This document shows positions 12,361 through 25,686 of a stretch of 64,000 nt of DNA, piece after piece. This DNA is from Nansenia antarctica (lineage: Eukaryota > Chordata > Actinopteri > Argentiniformes > Microstomatidae). Under the pieces are notes generated by a model, which did not search any database, was not told the DNA's origin, and worked only from the letters and a program-made list of their open reading frames with translations. The stretch is taken from contig OZ022353.1 in the NCBI GenBank assembly GCA_963989245.1, forward strand, positions 30,565,638-30,629,637, in the 5' to 3' direction. How positions within the stretch are numbered: position 1 is the stretch's first letter; each line of letters opens with the position of its first letter. Both the position numbers and the translations under genes were made by a program.

Positions 12361-12516
12361 CTCTCAGATGAGGTGGGGGGGGGCAGCACCAAGGGACTCA
12401 GCATGGAGCCCTAGTCACACACACACTAACGCAGGAGCACACACAGAGATACACACACAAACACACACACACAAACACACACACAACCCACCTCTACATT
12501 CCATTATTCTGCAATC

Positions 12517-12583
12517 ATGATATATAAAACATCATGATATATAAAACATCAGGATATATAAAACATCAGGATATATAAAACAG
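12517..12583. repeat. Short tandem repeat (17 bp x 4)
   Basis: Units of ATGATATATAAAACATC type. Confidence 0.85.
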
Positions 12584-12719
12584 TGATGTACAGTATATAC
12601 TGCATACACACAAATGACACACAACTACTTTAATATTAACCGTAAGACTAAATCTATATTCAACAAACTAAGCCCTCCATCATTCATCCATCATATAACA
12701 CTTTTTTTTTTCATGGTTA

Positions 12720-13480
12720 TGAAAATGTGTCAATAAGCCGGGGAACCTTAATGCCTTTCAAGTCCCATGTCATTAAGTTATGTAAATAGACCTCACAGCC
12801 CACTGTTTACCAGCAGCCTGCAAGTATGCTATTGTAATTATCTCATTAATACAGTTAAATGCGTTCACAAATTTCAGCTACAGATGCAAGGTTGCATTGA
12901 GACAGCGATGTGTGGCTGCTATGGAAACTGAGATTAAGAGTGTTTTACTGTGCACTTGAGAGAAATGGTGCATCAGGAAGTTACCTCTTGCCAGCAGCAC
13001 AGCTGTGTACCGCAATGCTAATCAATTTGCAGAGAACAGTTATTTGTTCAGTATGGAGATATTTTTTAATTTGATAACAGATATCATGGCAGTAAAAAGG
13101 AAGCGCACAAGAGGTCTCAGTCAAAAGCGGTAGAAGATATTTGTTTGGATGATACATGTATGGTAGCAGTAATATCAAAATCCTTAGGTGTATATGTGAA
13201 AATATTATTATGATATACTATAATAATACATGTAATGATGATTTAAAATATATACTATGTATCTATAATAATGTTAACAATGAAAATAAATCCAAAACAT
13301 ATTGTTCATGCTTGAGCTAAAATGTGTTCTGTTAACAATACTGTAACAACACACCTGGTTTTAATTTATTTCCAACAGATCATTATGCTTATCTATTTAT
13401 ATTTTCATATAATGAACTAGTGATTAGGCCTCTTATTCAATTTCAAACAGGCGAGCGTATGCAGCTGCTGCTCCCCTCGG
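12720..13480. other. AT-rich low-repeat block
   Basis: No coding frame. Contains homeodomain-type TAATTA/ATTAAT motifs (12835-12860). Possibly a regulatory element; not demonstrated. Confidence 0.25.
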
Positions 13481-13577
13481 CAATCAGAGTGTCAGCATTG
13501 TGCTAAGAAGCTCCTAGAAGGTACAGTGTGAAACGCCTGTCAGTCGGCATTGGGACGGTGTGGAGAGGCCAGCTGGG

Positions 13578-14280
13578 ACTGTTGTCCCCCCTCCCTCCCA
13601 GGCTACAGGACTGTTGTCCTCCCTCCCTCCCTCCTTACAGGACTGTTGTCCCCCCTCCCTCCCTCCCTCCCTACAGGACTGTTGTCCCCCCTCCCTCCCA
13701 GGCTACAGGACTGTTGTCCCCCCTCCCTCCCAGGCTACAGGACTGTTGTCCTCCCTCCCTCCCTGGCTACAGGACTGTTGTCCTCCCTCCCTCCCTCCCT
13801 ACAGGACTGTTGTCCCCCCTCCCTCCCTCCCTACAGGACTGTTGTCCCCCCTCCCTCCCTCCCTACAGGACTGTTGTCCTCCCTCCCTCCCTCCCTACAG
13901 GACTGTTGTCCCCCCTCCCTCCCTCCCTCCCTCCCTACAGGACTGTTGTCCCCCCTCCCTCCCTGCTACAGGACTGTTGTCCCCCCTCCCTCCCTACAGG
14001 ACTGTTGTCCCCCCTCCCTCCCTACAGGTGTGGAGAGACGGTGTTGTCCCCCCTCCCTCCCTCCCTACCTACAGGACTGTTGTCCCCCCTCCCTCCCTGC
14101 TACAGGACTGTTGTCCCCCCTCCCTCCCTGCTACAGGACTGTTGTCCCCCCTCCCTCCCTGCTACAGGACTGTTGTCCCCCCTCCCTCCCTGCTACAGGA
14201 CTGTTGTCCCCCCTCCCTCCCTACAGGACTGTTGTCCCCCCTCCCTGGGCAACAGGACAGTTGTCCCCCTCCCTGGCTGA
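13578..14280. repeat. C-rich minisatellite, about 21 copies
   Basis: Units of 27-40 bp with CTACAGGACTGTTGTCC followed by C and CCCT runs. Each unit gives GGGAGGGAGGGGGG on the minus strand. All three forward frames are open for about 250 codons, which marks low complexity and not a gene. Confidence 0.95.
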
Positions 14281-16080
14281 AGGACTTGTTGGTGGCGTCT
14301 TCCAGAGCTCTCTAATTGAATCCCGGGCCTCCTTAGCGTCTCAGAGGAGACTCAGATGACTGTTTGCTTAACATGTCCGCCGCTTTTGACTGATTAATTC
14401 ATACGACGCCAAAGCCAATGTTCTGCCTTGTTTCTCATACTGCCTCCCAGCTCTGCAGTCTCTTCCTCAGGCACCCTGTAGAGACTCATACTGTAGGACG
14501 GCAGTTACAATATGAAGGATGGGTAAGGAAATGTGTCTACGTATTGTTAATAACAAAGCATATCTTAATGTTACTAATCTGACTCCCAATCGTTTAATTA
14601 ACACTATGTGCAGAGAATTGTTGAGTTTGGGATGATTAGTGGAGAGAATGGTCAAGTAAGAATAAATCAAATGAGGCTTTAATAACACTGTACACGTATA
14701 CAACTAATACAAGGCAAATACATCCTAGAGAAATGTTACATTTGACCCCCATATTACTATTATTATCTATTATCTCAGCTCTGCCCTCTCTTACCGCCAC
14801 ATGAAATGTTCTCTGGCTCATTCTGTATGTATGAAACATCTAGGAATGTTAGAATCTAGTACAATAATACAAATAAGAATCAACTTTATTTTCTAATCCT
14901 AAAAAAACTGTTACAAAGCACTTTATATGCACAGGTAAACACGGTCAAATCAATGAACATATTTAAGCATAAAACACAGAGAGAGAAAACAAAACGAACA
15001 AACAAAAACACAAAGCGTTTCACAGTTTCAAGGCAGAACATGTTTTGGATCTCGCTCCATCCTCAAGCAGGTTGTTCCAGAGTCCAGCAGAAGAGGATCT
15101 GACCGTTAACGGCATAAGGATATCTTAGGGATCACTGAAATCAACTTTTAAAAAAAAGATTTCTCTGAATAGATTTCAGTTTATTAATATGACTATGTAT
15201 TTCAATTTCCACCAAGGTACGATTATGATCATATAATAGTCAAATCACTACACAATGTACAGAATACTACAGTATAATCAACATAATTTTTTTATAGTAT
15301 TCTACAGTATTTTGCAATCTCATTACACCCAGCATGTGGACATGCATACAGTACAATGGTCACTCATTTCCCAAAGGAGTGATTCCCTGGATGAAAGGGA
15401 GAGTGATTTAAGGGTTTAATCTAACAGACGGTTGAAAGACTGATTATTTGTAAGCCTATTCTAATCACATTACAGGGATGTTGAAAAAACATGAGTGATT
15501 GTCCCAAGCAAGAGAGACGACTGTGGCATGGTAGATGGATTGCCGATTGGTCATACAATTATCGACACACACTTGCTTGAACTCAAAACCATTTTTGCCA
15601 CTCTGGTGTGAGAAGGGCAGACACACACACGCCGGTCTTATTTGGGAGTTCGAGCCGCCTACTGGCAACCTTGTAACGGGTCAGGGCAGCTCGCCTGGTC
15701 TCCTAAAGACAAGGAATCTAGTGTGTAGTACAGTACAACAGCTCTCCAAGCAAAAATACATGTTTCACGGCATTACTTGAGTTAAAAGTAGGAGAAAACT
15801 GTGTTTCACTGTTGTCAGATCTGGGAGCCCTTGGGACTGATTCCTTCCTCAAAGACTCTTAACACGTTTGGGCTCCTTGTTTTGGATCCCCCCACCCCTC
15901 CTTCCCCGACGCACCAAGAGGGGACATCATCAAAAGCCTCTTTGCAGCCGTCTGGCACCGCAGGTCTCTAATTACGTCCACAATGGAAGGTGACTGTGCC
16001 TGCCAGCCTATGCCAATGGCTGAAATCTAGCCCCCCACTCCGCCACTGTGTCTATGGCTACAGATGTATTTAGCTAGCGC
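14281..16080. other. Non-coding stretch, possible LINE scraps
   Basis: No gene. 14870-15110 (CTTTATTTTCTAATCC, ACAAAGCACTTTATATGC, AGCAGGTTGTTCCAGAGTCC) has the look of fish LINE 3' sequence but I cannot place it in a family. Confidence 0.35.
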
Positions 16081-16086
16081 TGTGTG

Positions 16087-16137
<51 letters not shown>

Positions 16138-16154
16138 ATGTGTGTGTGTGTGTG

Positions 16155-16198
<44 letters not shown>

Positions 16199-16248
16199 TG
16201 TGCGTGTGTGTGTGTGTGCGTGTGTGTGTGTGTGTGTGTGTGCACGTG
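16081..16248. repeat. GT microsatellite, interrupted by GC
   Basis: About 170 bp of GT with GCGCGC and GCGT interruptions. Confidence 0.97.
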
Positions 16249-16249
16249 C

Positions 16250-18020
16250 ATGAGACACTGAAGCCCATGTTACGGCCAACCCTTGGCCAACAGGCACAAT
16301 AAGCAGATCATGTGAAGAATGAGCGAGTCTCACTGCTGGTTAGACACTGTGTGTGATCTAGGAGCGCAGACCTTATGACAGCCACAATAATCATCTTCCC
16401 AAGGGTCTTCCCCAGGGTCCTATAAACCACATTAGCGGTTCGTTGAGGCTTATGTGAAGGGACCTCCCTCCACACTGCCCTGGCATGCTAAGGCAGGTCC
16501 ATCTGTGGAGGACGGGAGGAGTTCCCGTGTGAGAGTTTTTGCGGAACGTATATGTTAGTGATTTAGATTCAACTCATGCTAAACTATATTAACGTTGATA
16601 ACTCCATTATAGTATATAATATACTCTAATACTCTAGTACTCTAATATACTCTATTAATAAGATGCTTTGGTTCAAGAAATCGAAAGGGATTTTATTTTT
16701 TATTTCATAATATTTTTCTAGTTGTGTCAATTAGTCAGGTACTTATACAATCCTGATTTACAGTATTATCCAATTATTTATGTTGGTGACTGTGCCTTAC
16801 GTGGAATGGCTGGAATCTGTATTTCCTGAGGTAAATTAAATGCATAAGAGGCTTTGGTGGTGAGGTGGTGAGGTGGTGAGGTGGCTTAGTCCCCGCGTGT
16901 GGTTGTTGAACAGTCGCCTTAAAGGTCAGCCTACGGGTCGCCGGGCCTCCTCGTCCAATGACGTTTCCACACTCGCCCGCTTCCTGCCGCCACTCAGCTG
17001 AGATAGAGAGAGCCGGGGTCCCGTGACAAATCCCCAGCTCTCACCAGATAAAGGCGGAGGGCTTAAACCTGTTACTGTCAGCTTCTCACCTGGATCACAA
17101 GAGTTCCCACTCCGGCCATGCAAACCAATCCCCCTCTCTTTCTCTCCCTGAGTCGTCCGCGATCCTCAGTGGAAGTCGCCTCATAAAGGCCAGGCTAAAG
17201 TCCCCTCTCCACGTTAGCCTATAGAGTTACCTGTGGCTAAGCTCTGAGCGAGCACACACAATGGCGTGGCGGTAATGCTTGTGGCGGGCTCTAACCCCCT
17301 CGTCCCCTCGTCCCCGGCCTTTTCCCCGAGCCTCATTTCCGCGCGGCGACTGCCATTTCACAGCTGTTAGCCACTGACTCTCTTTGTCATGATTAGGAGA
17401 CAAATTAATAGATGCCTCCTGGTAATCAGCTTTCATTAGGGGCTGTCAAACCGTCAGCGTGGGCTTCGCTCAGCCGCACCGGACGCAGGGATGATCATCA
17501 CCTCCCTGGCCCTCAGCGGCAAGTCTGTCTGTGACAGAGGAGCGCTCCCCGGCGCTCTCCCCGGCGCTCTTGGCGGCTGTGTCTGTATCTTGTGTGCTTG
17601 GCGGGGCTAAAGTGTGGGTAACCGGGGCATTAGCACGCCTCCTCCGTGGCACAAGTGCGAGTAACTGGCGCATTAGCGGTGCTCCACGCGCGGTGCGGCA
17701 AGATGGTGGTCAGCGTGGGAATGGCATAAAGACTGGTCTTTCTGCTGGGGTGTAATTGTGCCCAGCATGCTGAAAATGGACTGTGAAGTGTAAGGGGGGG
17801 GTCAAATAATTGATTTTCCTCCGAATGCAGAATCCAGGGCAGGGCTGTTTAGTGAGTAATTTACAAGAGCAGTTCAGCAGCCTGGCTGACTGGCAGATCT
17901 GTGGATGGCTCCCAGGGGCATGGGCAGAGATAACACACACCTGAGACCCCAGGGTAGACGGACAACCACTCACTCCACTACCATGTGGGCACATATATAA
18001 GATGCACGCACACGCACGAG
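16250..18020. other. Low-repeat non-coding stretch
   Basis: 16859-16884 is a GTGAGGTG short tandem. 16920-17700 is relatively GC-rich, repeat-free, and has no intact frame beyond about 75 codons. 17380-17440 has TAATTA-like motifs. It may be regulatory; no exon is supported. Confidence 0.35.
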
Positions 18021-18024
18021 ACAC

Positions 18025-18087
18025 ATACACACGCACACACACACACACGGATGCGTACACACAGTTACACAATCACACACACATACA

Positions 18088-18120
<33 letters not shown>
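18025..18120. repeat. CA then CT microsatellites
   Basis: CA-rich segment (18025-18090) and CT segment (18092-18120). Confidence 0.9.
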
Positions 18121-18124
<4 letters not shown>

Positions 18125-18299
18125 ACACTAACATTCAGTAGAGAACAGAAATGTTCTCTCTAGCCAGTACAGAAGCGGAAAGCCATGTGGGCCACCTCAG
18201 TGATGAAAAGCAGGTTATAATAATAATAATAATAATAATTCTGATTTAGTTTATTCAGATTACTGCAATGAACTCCTCTCTTCCTTGCAGTGAGTTAGT

Positions 18300-19750
18300 G
18301 TGACAGCTGTATTTGAGGATGCAGAGAAAGCACACTGGTCATGTCGCTAGTGCATGTCCACCCCCACCTGGTGGAGAGAGAGAGAGGGTCGTGATGCGAT
18401 ATGATATGTGGATGAGATGTGGAAGTCTGTCCAACAGGATCTCGTCTGGCCCTCTCCATTTAGTTCTTCTTCTCACCCGGAGCCCGTGGCCACTCAGACA
18501 ATGCTGTAGCTGTGCGTCAGCCGGCATAATCGAATTTATCTGACCAATGTGGCAACAAAAGAGCAGCTTATTTACAGTGCCAACATCGGACTCAAAATAC
18601 ATATAAACGCTAATTTGAAAAAATCCCATTGCTAACCCATCTGTATGGTGGAAATCGGTTTCACCTCCGATTTGACGAATTTCACGTCAAGGAAAAAAAA
18701 GCTAAGTGGTGATTGTCCAATTGCATTTAAATCTCTATAATTGGAATTTATGGAATGTATTTTTTGTTGCTCTTCAGGCCGTCACTGGCTATCCGACTGC
18801 CAGGACAAGCCTGGCTACTGTGCTACTGTGCCTTGCGCCAATACTAGAGTTTACTATAATACTATAGTTTCTGCAGTGCAACCCCAAGTGCATTTGTATT
18901 GTGCACAGCGCGCCTCAATTTGCTCAGGCATGTTTGAAATTGCATCAAACAATTCTTAAGATCACTTACCATCGCAAAAACAATGGACACATTGTTTTAT
19001 TCAAACACACATTGTGTTGGGGAGAGAGAGAGCCCGGGCCTCTGCGTTTGCATGAAGGTAATTACAGTGGGATTTGATGTTGTGGTGTGCCCAGAATTCC
19101 CCAGCTTTAGATCAGGGCCAGGGGCCTCCACCCTATTAACGCCTCATATGGGAAACCCAGCTGTGATCTGAATTGGAATAGCGAGAGGGGAAATCGATTT
19201 CAATTGCTGGATTATTGGTGTAACCGAGATGCTGTTTGTATGAAACATAAAGGCTCATTTCGGCGGCTGTGGGTAGAAGTGGATCGAGAGGTTCTGACTT
19301 GAGTGTTTGTTTTATTCAATGAAACATTACAGGAACGGAGAAGAAGCCTAAGGATACACTCAGAGAGCGACTGTATACCCCCCCCCCCCCCCCCGCACTG
19401 CACTACAGAAAGCCCTCAGAGGTGATTTAGGCATGAACTAGCATGAACCCACACACTTCTAACGTATTAAGGGCATATTGCTATATGTATATCAGAGATT
19501 AGGATTTCATAACAGAGAAAAGAAAAGAAATACTGTGACATTTTTTTGGCCTTGAACTTTCAAAGTGGTATCACTATCTCCTGAGGTAAAGCAGCGACAT
19601 CACCAGTGGAGATATGAGACACCCCCGTTGGCACCAACCTCCTCTCCTGGGCCATCGCCTGTCCCCCACCTGTTCACGGGGGTTACTAGGGTTACTAGGA
19701 GGCACTGAAGAAGTCTGGCTGCTGTAGTGTAGTGTTATACACTATACATC
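18300..19750. other. Low-repeat non-coding stretch
   Basis: No exon found. 18540-18760 and 18950-19220 are repeat-free and AT-moderate, candidates for conserved non-coding DNA. A run of 18 C sits at 19378-19395. Confidence 0.3.
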
Positions 19751-19753
19751 ATG

Positions 19754-19828
19754 CAAGGCTGGTGGAGGTAGGAATCGGAGGAAGGGCTCGGCCTGTCCTC
19801 TGAGTTCTACCTCCGCCAGCCTCCCCTG
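19754..19828. mobile_element. Palindromic hAT-type MITE, copy 5 (short)
   Basis: A 75-bp version: left terminus, about 20 bp of arm, and right terminus CCAGCCTCCCCTG. The centre is deleted. Confidence 0.75.
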
Positions 19829-20119
19829 CTAAACATGAAATACCACATCAGTCAGACTTTCCCAGGGTCCTGACAGCACAACAGCTGGGACCCTCAACTA
19901 TCAAACCCCACTCCCATCATTCTATCCCCCCCCCTTCCCCCCCCCGTGCCTGTGCCCAGTGCCAGCTCAGTGTATTTCCCACATGTGTGTGGCTGGGGGT
20001 TGGGAGTGAAGCCATGCCAAGTGGACAAAGCTTCTTAGTGATGACAACAGCGGGTCGAAGGAACCACACATAGCGTGTTGCTTTCAACTCCTCCTCTGAA
20101 TGTATGCCCCCCCCCCGCC

Positions 20120-20204
20120 AGGTGTGTTTGATACCATTCCTCATTCTGTTCCATGCATCACTATGAACCCATCCTCTGATTTCCACCCCCACCAGCCTCC
20201 CCTG
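20120..20204. mobile_element. Palindromic hAT-type MITE, copy 6 (right arm only)
   Basis: GTTTGATACCATTCCTCATT through CCAGCCTCCCCTG. Confidence 0.7.
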
Positions 20205-20428
20205 GCCCCTAAATACAACCACAGGGCATTCACACTGATAACAACTGTAAAGTACAGTATGTAGAGACTAGAGAGGCCATCTTAGATAGTGCGGTCTTTA
20301 TGAATGCCTGTAAAAAAATGACTTATATAATATCAATATCGTTCAATCTGTGGAAATTCTACTGTTGAGGTGTGATGTTCATGTTGGCAGTCAGTGGTAA
20401 GTGATCATATTGTAAGGGGTCTGTGGTA

Positions 20429-20596
20429 AGGGAGGCTGGCGGAGGTAGAGATCGGAGGACGGGCTCATTGTAAGTCATGGGAAGGAATAAGGAACGGTAT
20501 CAAACTCACATGTTTGACACGTGTTTGACACCTCAATCCATTCCATGCGTTACAATGAACCTGTTCTCCGGTTTCCACCTCCACCAGCCTCCCCCG
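20429..20596. mobile_element. Palindromic hAT-type MITE, copy 7
   Basis: Nearly full length with both arms. The centre has a duplicated GTTTGACAC. Flanks GTCTGTGG and GTTTTGTGG suggest a decayed 8-bp target duplication. Confidence 0.8.
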
Positions 20597-20847
20597 GTTT
20601 TGTGGGGAGTCTTCCTCGTCTAATTTCCCTTGTTGAGAGCAGATGTGAGAGTGTTCCTGTGTCAGTTTGTGGGCAGTGTAACAGCAGACCTACACATGCT
20701 GCTGTCACCAAACCACCCCAGATGGAGGAGGAAGTGATGTCATCACGGCCAGCTGGCTCCAATATACACCAGTGTGAGAAAGTGTGTGAGCAAGGGTGTT
20801 TTGCTGTTGCACATTGTCCTCATATTCCTGAACCTCAGAGGCCCACG

Positions 20848-20919
20848 CACGCACACACATGCACGCACACACACTCACATGCACACAGGCACACACAGGC
20901 ACACACACACACATGCACG

Positions 20920-20967
<48 letters not shown>

Positions 20968-20995
20968 CATGCACGCACACACGCACACACACAGA
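20848..20995. repeat. CA microsatellite, interrupted
   Basis: CA with GCAC interruptions. Confidence 0.95.
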
Positions 20996-20999
20996 GTGT

Positions 21000-22118
21000 T
21001 CATCTTAGTGCCAGGTTTGTTTTCAGTGTTAATGATTATTGGTTTAGCCATCTAGAAATAGGCTTGTTGCAGATGATAAAGGAAATTGCAGAATTCCAGA
21101 ATGCCGGATCTGTATTTTGAGAGAGAGGGCGAAAGCTGAGCCAACAGAAAAAGAGAATATGCCGCTCACTTTGTGCTGCGTGTCTGTAAGGGGCCAGTGT
21201 TTTGATATGGGCCCGCTGTGGACTGGGCTGAGGGAGGGAGGGGGGTGGGGTGGGGTGGGGCTGCTGTCTGGGAGAAAGGGCCTGAGCTCCGTTATGGAGC
21301 TTAGGTCTCCATCCATCCTAATAAAAAACACTTAAGCCAAACAACCCCCCCCTCACTGGTCTCTGTGTCTGGTCCTGGGAGGGAGCCCCTACCTGGAGGC
21401 TTTCCACACAGAGGTCTGTTTAATAATGCCCTCCTCTCCTCCTCTCCTCCTCTCCTCTCCTCCTCTCCTTTCCTCCTTCCCTACTCTTCCTCTCCTCTCC
21501 TCTCCTGACTGCTGGACTGCAGGCTTTTGGTAGGGCAAGGCTGTTAATGGCTTACGGCTGTGGTGGTGTGGAGGGTGCTGGAGTCGCTGTTATAGATCAT
21601 TGGTTAGTTCGTTCGGATTTTTTTAATGAAACATTTTCTTTCCAATCCTATTTTGACCGTAACGTGGCGCACCGTTCGCAATCTTTCACTTCAAAGCGTC
21701 TGACACCACTTTTCGTTGATCATGTTTGTACAGAGACATTAGAGTCCTTTGCCACTTCATCAGTCAGTAGCCCTCTCCTCTACATTCTAAACACTGTGAA
21801 CGGGAGGACATGTAATGTAATGAAAGGACTTGTGTTGTTTCAAGGTGTTTAGCTGAAATGCAAAGTGGCGTTTGTTATTTGTTTTGGCCTCATGTATGAT
21901 TCTGGGTGTAATGCAGACAATCAGCAGGGAGAGGAGTTAAGTACATTATACATTACTGAGAGAACCCAGCGCCTGGCCCAGCGCCTGGCCCCGGTCCTGC
22001 TGCTGCTGCTGCCACTCTGGGTTAGGTGAGGAGTTAAGGTGTTTAACACGACACCGTGGAGACGTTCTCTACAGCCCTCTCTTTTGCTTTGAAATAAACA
22101 GCGGCATAATATTGGGAG

Positions 22119-22120
<2 letters not shown>
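21000..22120. other. Non-coding stretch
   Basis: No gene or recognised transposon. 21236-21260 is G-rich (GGGGTGGGG). 21430-21505 is a CTCCTC polypyrimidine tract. Confidence 0.45.

Positions 22121-22158
<38 letters not shown>
22121..22158. repeat. CA microsatellite
   Basis: About 19 CA units. Confidence 0.95.
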
Positions 22159-22161
<3 letters not shown>

Positions 22162-22250
22162 GATGTTCAAAGGTTTACTGGGGTTTTAATCAAGTTTTGA
22201 ATGTTGAAAGTGTTCCCTCACTAGGAAGTAGAGGCTGATGTACTGTACTC

Positions 22251-22364
22251 CACGAGAGGCTGGCGGAGGTAGAAATCGGAGAACGGGCTCATACCGTTCC
22301 TTATTCTGATCCATGCATTACAATGAGCCTGTTCTCCCATGTCTCCCTCCACCAGCCTCCCCTG
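22251..22364. mobile_element. Palindromic hAT-type MITE, copy 8
   Basis: Both termini present, shortened centre. Confidence 0.75.
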
Positions 22365-23040
22365 GTGTTTATTGCGATGCTGTCTGAGGTCCTGATGGAA
22401 GGGCTTGGGGTCGGAGATGTCTGAAAGCGTCAACAAACTGACGTTGATTAGGCAAATGATTAGACATGGATGGCTTCTATAAACAATAGTTTATTTAGTT
22501 GCATTTACCTTAATATAGTGGCAATAGTCATTGCACATTATTATACTCAACATACATTTGATGTTGTTTATTTTGACGTTGTATGATTTTTCTCAAATAG
22601 ACGGATCTGAATAATACATCACAAAATCATACTGTATATAGTTGGATAGGACAGACGTGTTCATGCTTCAATGCTATGTTCTGGGTCTCTCCTCCGTGTC
22701 CCCGAGCCTTAAGGTGAGGTTCCATGACTTATATTCTCCCCACAATGCTTCTCAGAGGCCCAGCAAACAAACCGTTGTATGGATGTACCATTGATTTCAC
22801 ATTCACACATCCAGACTTAAAGGGACTATGGGATTGCCCAAGAATCCCGAATCTGTGTGCAACTCCCAGCCTGTCAAGTTGACATCCACTCTCCTTCTGT
22901 AAACTGGCAAGATTATTCACTCAACAGGATCTCTCTCTTTCATCCTGGGAACTACAGGCCAGTCCTGCACACTGACAGTCGAGTGATAGCATACAGATGG
23001 AAATAAAGCAGAGTTGTGGAGTGGTGCTGTTTGTCAAACG
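22365..23040. other. Non-coding stretch
   Basis: Nothing that I recognise. Confidence 0.4.
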
Positions 23041-23043
23041 TGC

Positions 23044-23325
23044 CAGGGCTGGCTGGCTAACTGGCTGGCTAACTGGCTGGCTGACTGGTTGACTGGTTGA
23101 CTGGCTGGCTGGCTAACTGGCTGGCTGACTGGTTGACTGGTTGACTGGCTGGCTGACTGACTGACTGGCTGGCTGGTTGGCTGGATGACTGGCTGACTGA
23201 CTGGCTGACTGCCTGACTGGATGACTGGCTGGTTGACTGACTGACTGCCTGACTGGATGACTGGCTGGTTGACTGACTGACTGGCTGGTTGACTGACTGA
23301 CTGGCTGACTGGCTGACTGGCTAGG
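23044..23325. repeat. CTGGCTGA/CTGGTTGA tandem repeat
   Basis: About 280 bp of 4-bp-based repeats (CTGG, CTGA, TTGA, CTAA) in an 8-16 bp higher order. Confidence 0.95.
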
Positions 23326-25150
23326 TAGTCAAAACCTCATTACATAAATGTCCATACTGCAGTGTAGAATTGAGCTCTGATTCATTCGTACACTACAGGC
23401 CATGCTCCTGCTTAAATCCCTCCACCACAAACGCTGCTTCTGTTCACAGCCGGGGGAGTATAATAACCACTCTGAGCTCGGGAATAATGCTAAAAAAATA
23501 AATAGGAACAACAATTTAGGGTTTTTCCACAAGTTTTCTCCCCTTCCTCCTTCTCCTTATCAGCAAGACGGAGCGTTTCACTCTTTCTCAAGGGTCGAAT
23601 AAAAGGCCCTTCTCTTTTCTTTGGAACCAAGACGGGGAGAAGGGGAGGCCTGGACCCGAGCTGATTCATGTCCCACACACTGGCTGGATGCTATGCATGG
23701 ATAATTGATTGTCGGAGCAGCATGGCCACCGTTGGATCTTGATGGCGCTGCCGAAATGTCACCGCACTGATGTTACAGAGGCGCGGATATTAAAAAGGCT
23801 TGCTCTCAAAGGCTTTCCATCCCCAGCCTCCTCCACTCCTCCTGTCCTCTTCCTCCTCTCCCACTGCGTCTCGCAAGACAGCGCCGTTTGTCAGGGTTCC
23901 ATTTCAGACAGGCAGATCTCGCACGCACGTTCTTATCTACTCAGGCCAGCGCGGGCCCCGCTTCTGGAGAACGCCATTGAACATTTCCAATCATAGGAAT
24001 ATATCACCTTCCCCTTTAAAGTGGAAATAAATGCGGGAATGGTAGAGAACACAGGCATAATTGAGATACCAGAGTGTCTGTTCATAGGTAGTTTATATCC
24101 CCCAAAACACCAGAAAATTTCACACACCAAGCTGAAAGTAGCCCCTCCAATGGTAATAAAACAGACATTTATGCTAGTTTTGAAGAAGTTCTTGAGGGGA
24201 AATTGTTTGGAATGGTTTTAGTACATTAAATCTGATAATGCAGTATGCATTTATATAAAATGTAGAGGAATAAGTGTGTGGAATTCGGTTCATTTCTGAT
24301 AGAGTTTGGAGGATAGGTACCAAAAGCTGGGTATAGGGACAGGTAAACTATGTTAATCTATAAAGCTTTTCGCGGGTAAAAATAGAGTAAACCGGCATGC
24401 TTCTCTCCTCACATAATGCCTTTAAAAGGCCTGCCCATTTTCCAATGGAAAGAAAAGGCAAAAGGATATTTTACCAGGCTATTGCCTGATGTCTCCTATT
24501 CTGGTCTGGCAGCTATACAGCTTGGTTCTTACAATCATCAGGGTATTGATAAATCAATTTTGGGAAAATTCAAGACCCTTAAGTATTAAAAAGTCTTATC
24601 ACGATTTTATGAGGTCTTGAATTTTCTAGGTATTTTTCTGAATTAGACTCTGTCCAAAGAGTTTGAGTCCTAAAAACTTTTAGTAAAAGTTAGGGAATTT
24701 ATTAGTTTTATTAAAAGACAAAGATGAACCGGAAAGTCTGTTGTATGATAGTGGTCTAGTCTATTGCAAACTAAAACTGTTAAGTTAAAGGTGTCACTGA
24801 TGTAAACGGTTACAGCTCGAAGTGGTGGTGAGGTCTGGAAAAATATTGACAAGGTCTTTAAAAAGTCTTAGAAAGGTATTGAAATTAACCTCAAGATTCC
24901 TGTATATACCCTGAATCATACTGTAGATCTCTACTGGTACAATTGTAAATACAAACAGCAACACATTGAATGTATGAATTCTGTAAAATGCCTATGGGAA
25001 TATGTCTGTCCATTTCACCCAGAATGTAGACTAGTGTAACTGTAGTGGCTGTAACTGTGCCCATAGGATTGTTGAAAGTTCATCTCTGTTTTATACATCG
25101 ATTTAAAGTAAAGGGTCTCATTTAAATCCATGACAGCACTTACGTTACTC
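23326..25150. other. Non-coding stretch
   Basis: No exon supported. 23440-24030 is repeat-free. 24560-24900 is AT-rich. Confidence 0.4.
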
Positions 25151-25154
25151 GTAC

Positions 25155-25196
25155 CAGGGGAGGCTGGGTGAGATTTTGACCTCCACCAGCCTCCAT
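25155..25196. mobile_element. Palindromic hAT-type MITE, copy 9 (minimal)
   Basis: A 42-bp remnant with both termini (CAGGGGAGGCTGG / CCACCAGCCTCC) and almost no centre. Confidence 0.65.
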
Positions 25197-25410
25197 TTGA
25201 CTAGTAGAGTAAACTCAGTGTGGGGTACCAACCCCTGCCCTCTGTTAGCAGGTGGGAAATGGGGTACAGAGGCCTCTTCTCCCTCTACTGTACTGTACAC
25301 TGACACTGAAATTGGTGTTTGGAACGAAAGGGTTTATCCTTATAATCAAGTGTGAATGAACATGTAAACTTAGCCAAGTATTAACAGAATTTGGCCTTTC
25401 TTCCCCCCAC

Positions 25411-25510
25411 ACACACACACACACACGCACACACGCACACACACACACACACGTGCACACACGCATACACACACACACACACACACACACACTCTCTCTC
25501 TCTCTCTCCG
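25411..25510. repeat. CA microsatellite followed by CT
   Basis: CA with GCAC interruptions, then a short CT run. Confidence 0.95.
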
Positions 25511-25663
25511 GTCCTCTCTGGCGTGTGAATCTCTACCAGCGTGACGGAGGTAAAAAGCAAACAGCTTGAGGAGGAAGAGAGAGAGAGAGAGGACGCCACA
25601 ACGGACAGTCAGGAAGAGCCCATAATATTGTGGGGGGTTGCAGTCTATGGCGAGGGAGCAGGC

Positions 25664-25686
25664 GCGGGGGGGGGGGGGGGGGGGGC
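25664..25686 (+). repeat. Poly-G run
   Basis: A homopolymer of about 22 G after GGCGC. Length is uncertain in any assembly. Confidence 0.8.

Noticed and set aside
13528..14359. Three overlapping plus-strand open frames of about 250 codons
   Set aside because: All three frames are open over the same C-rich minisatellite and encode the same PTGLLSPLPP-type low-complexity repeat. This is composition, not a gene.
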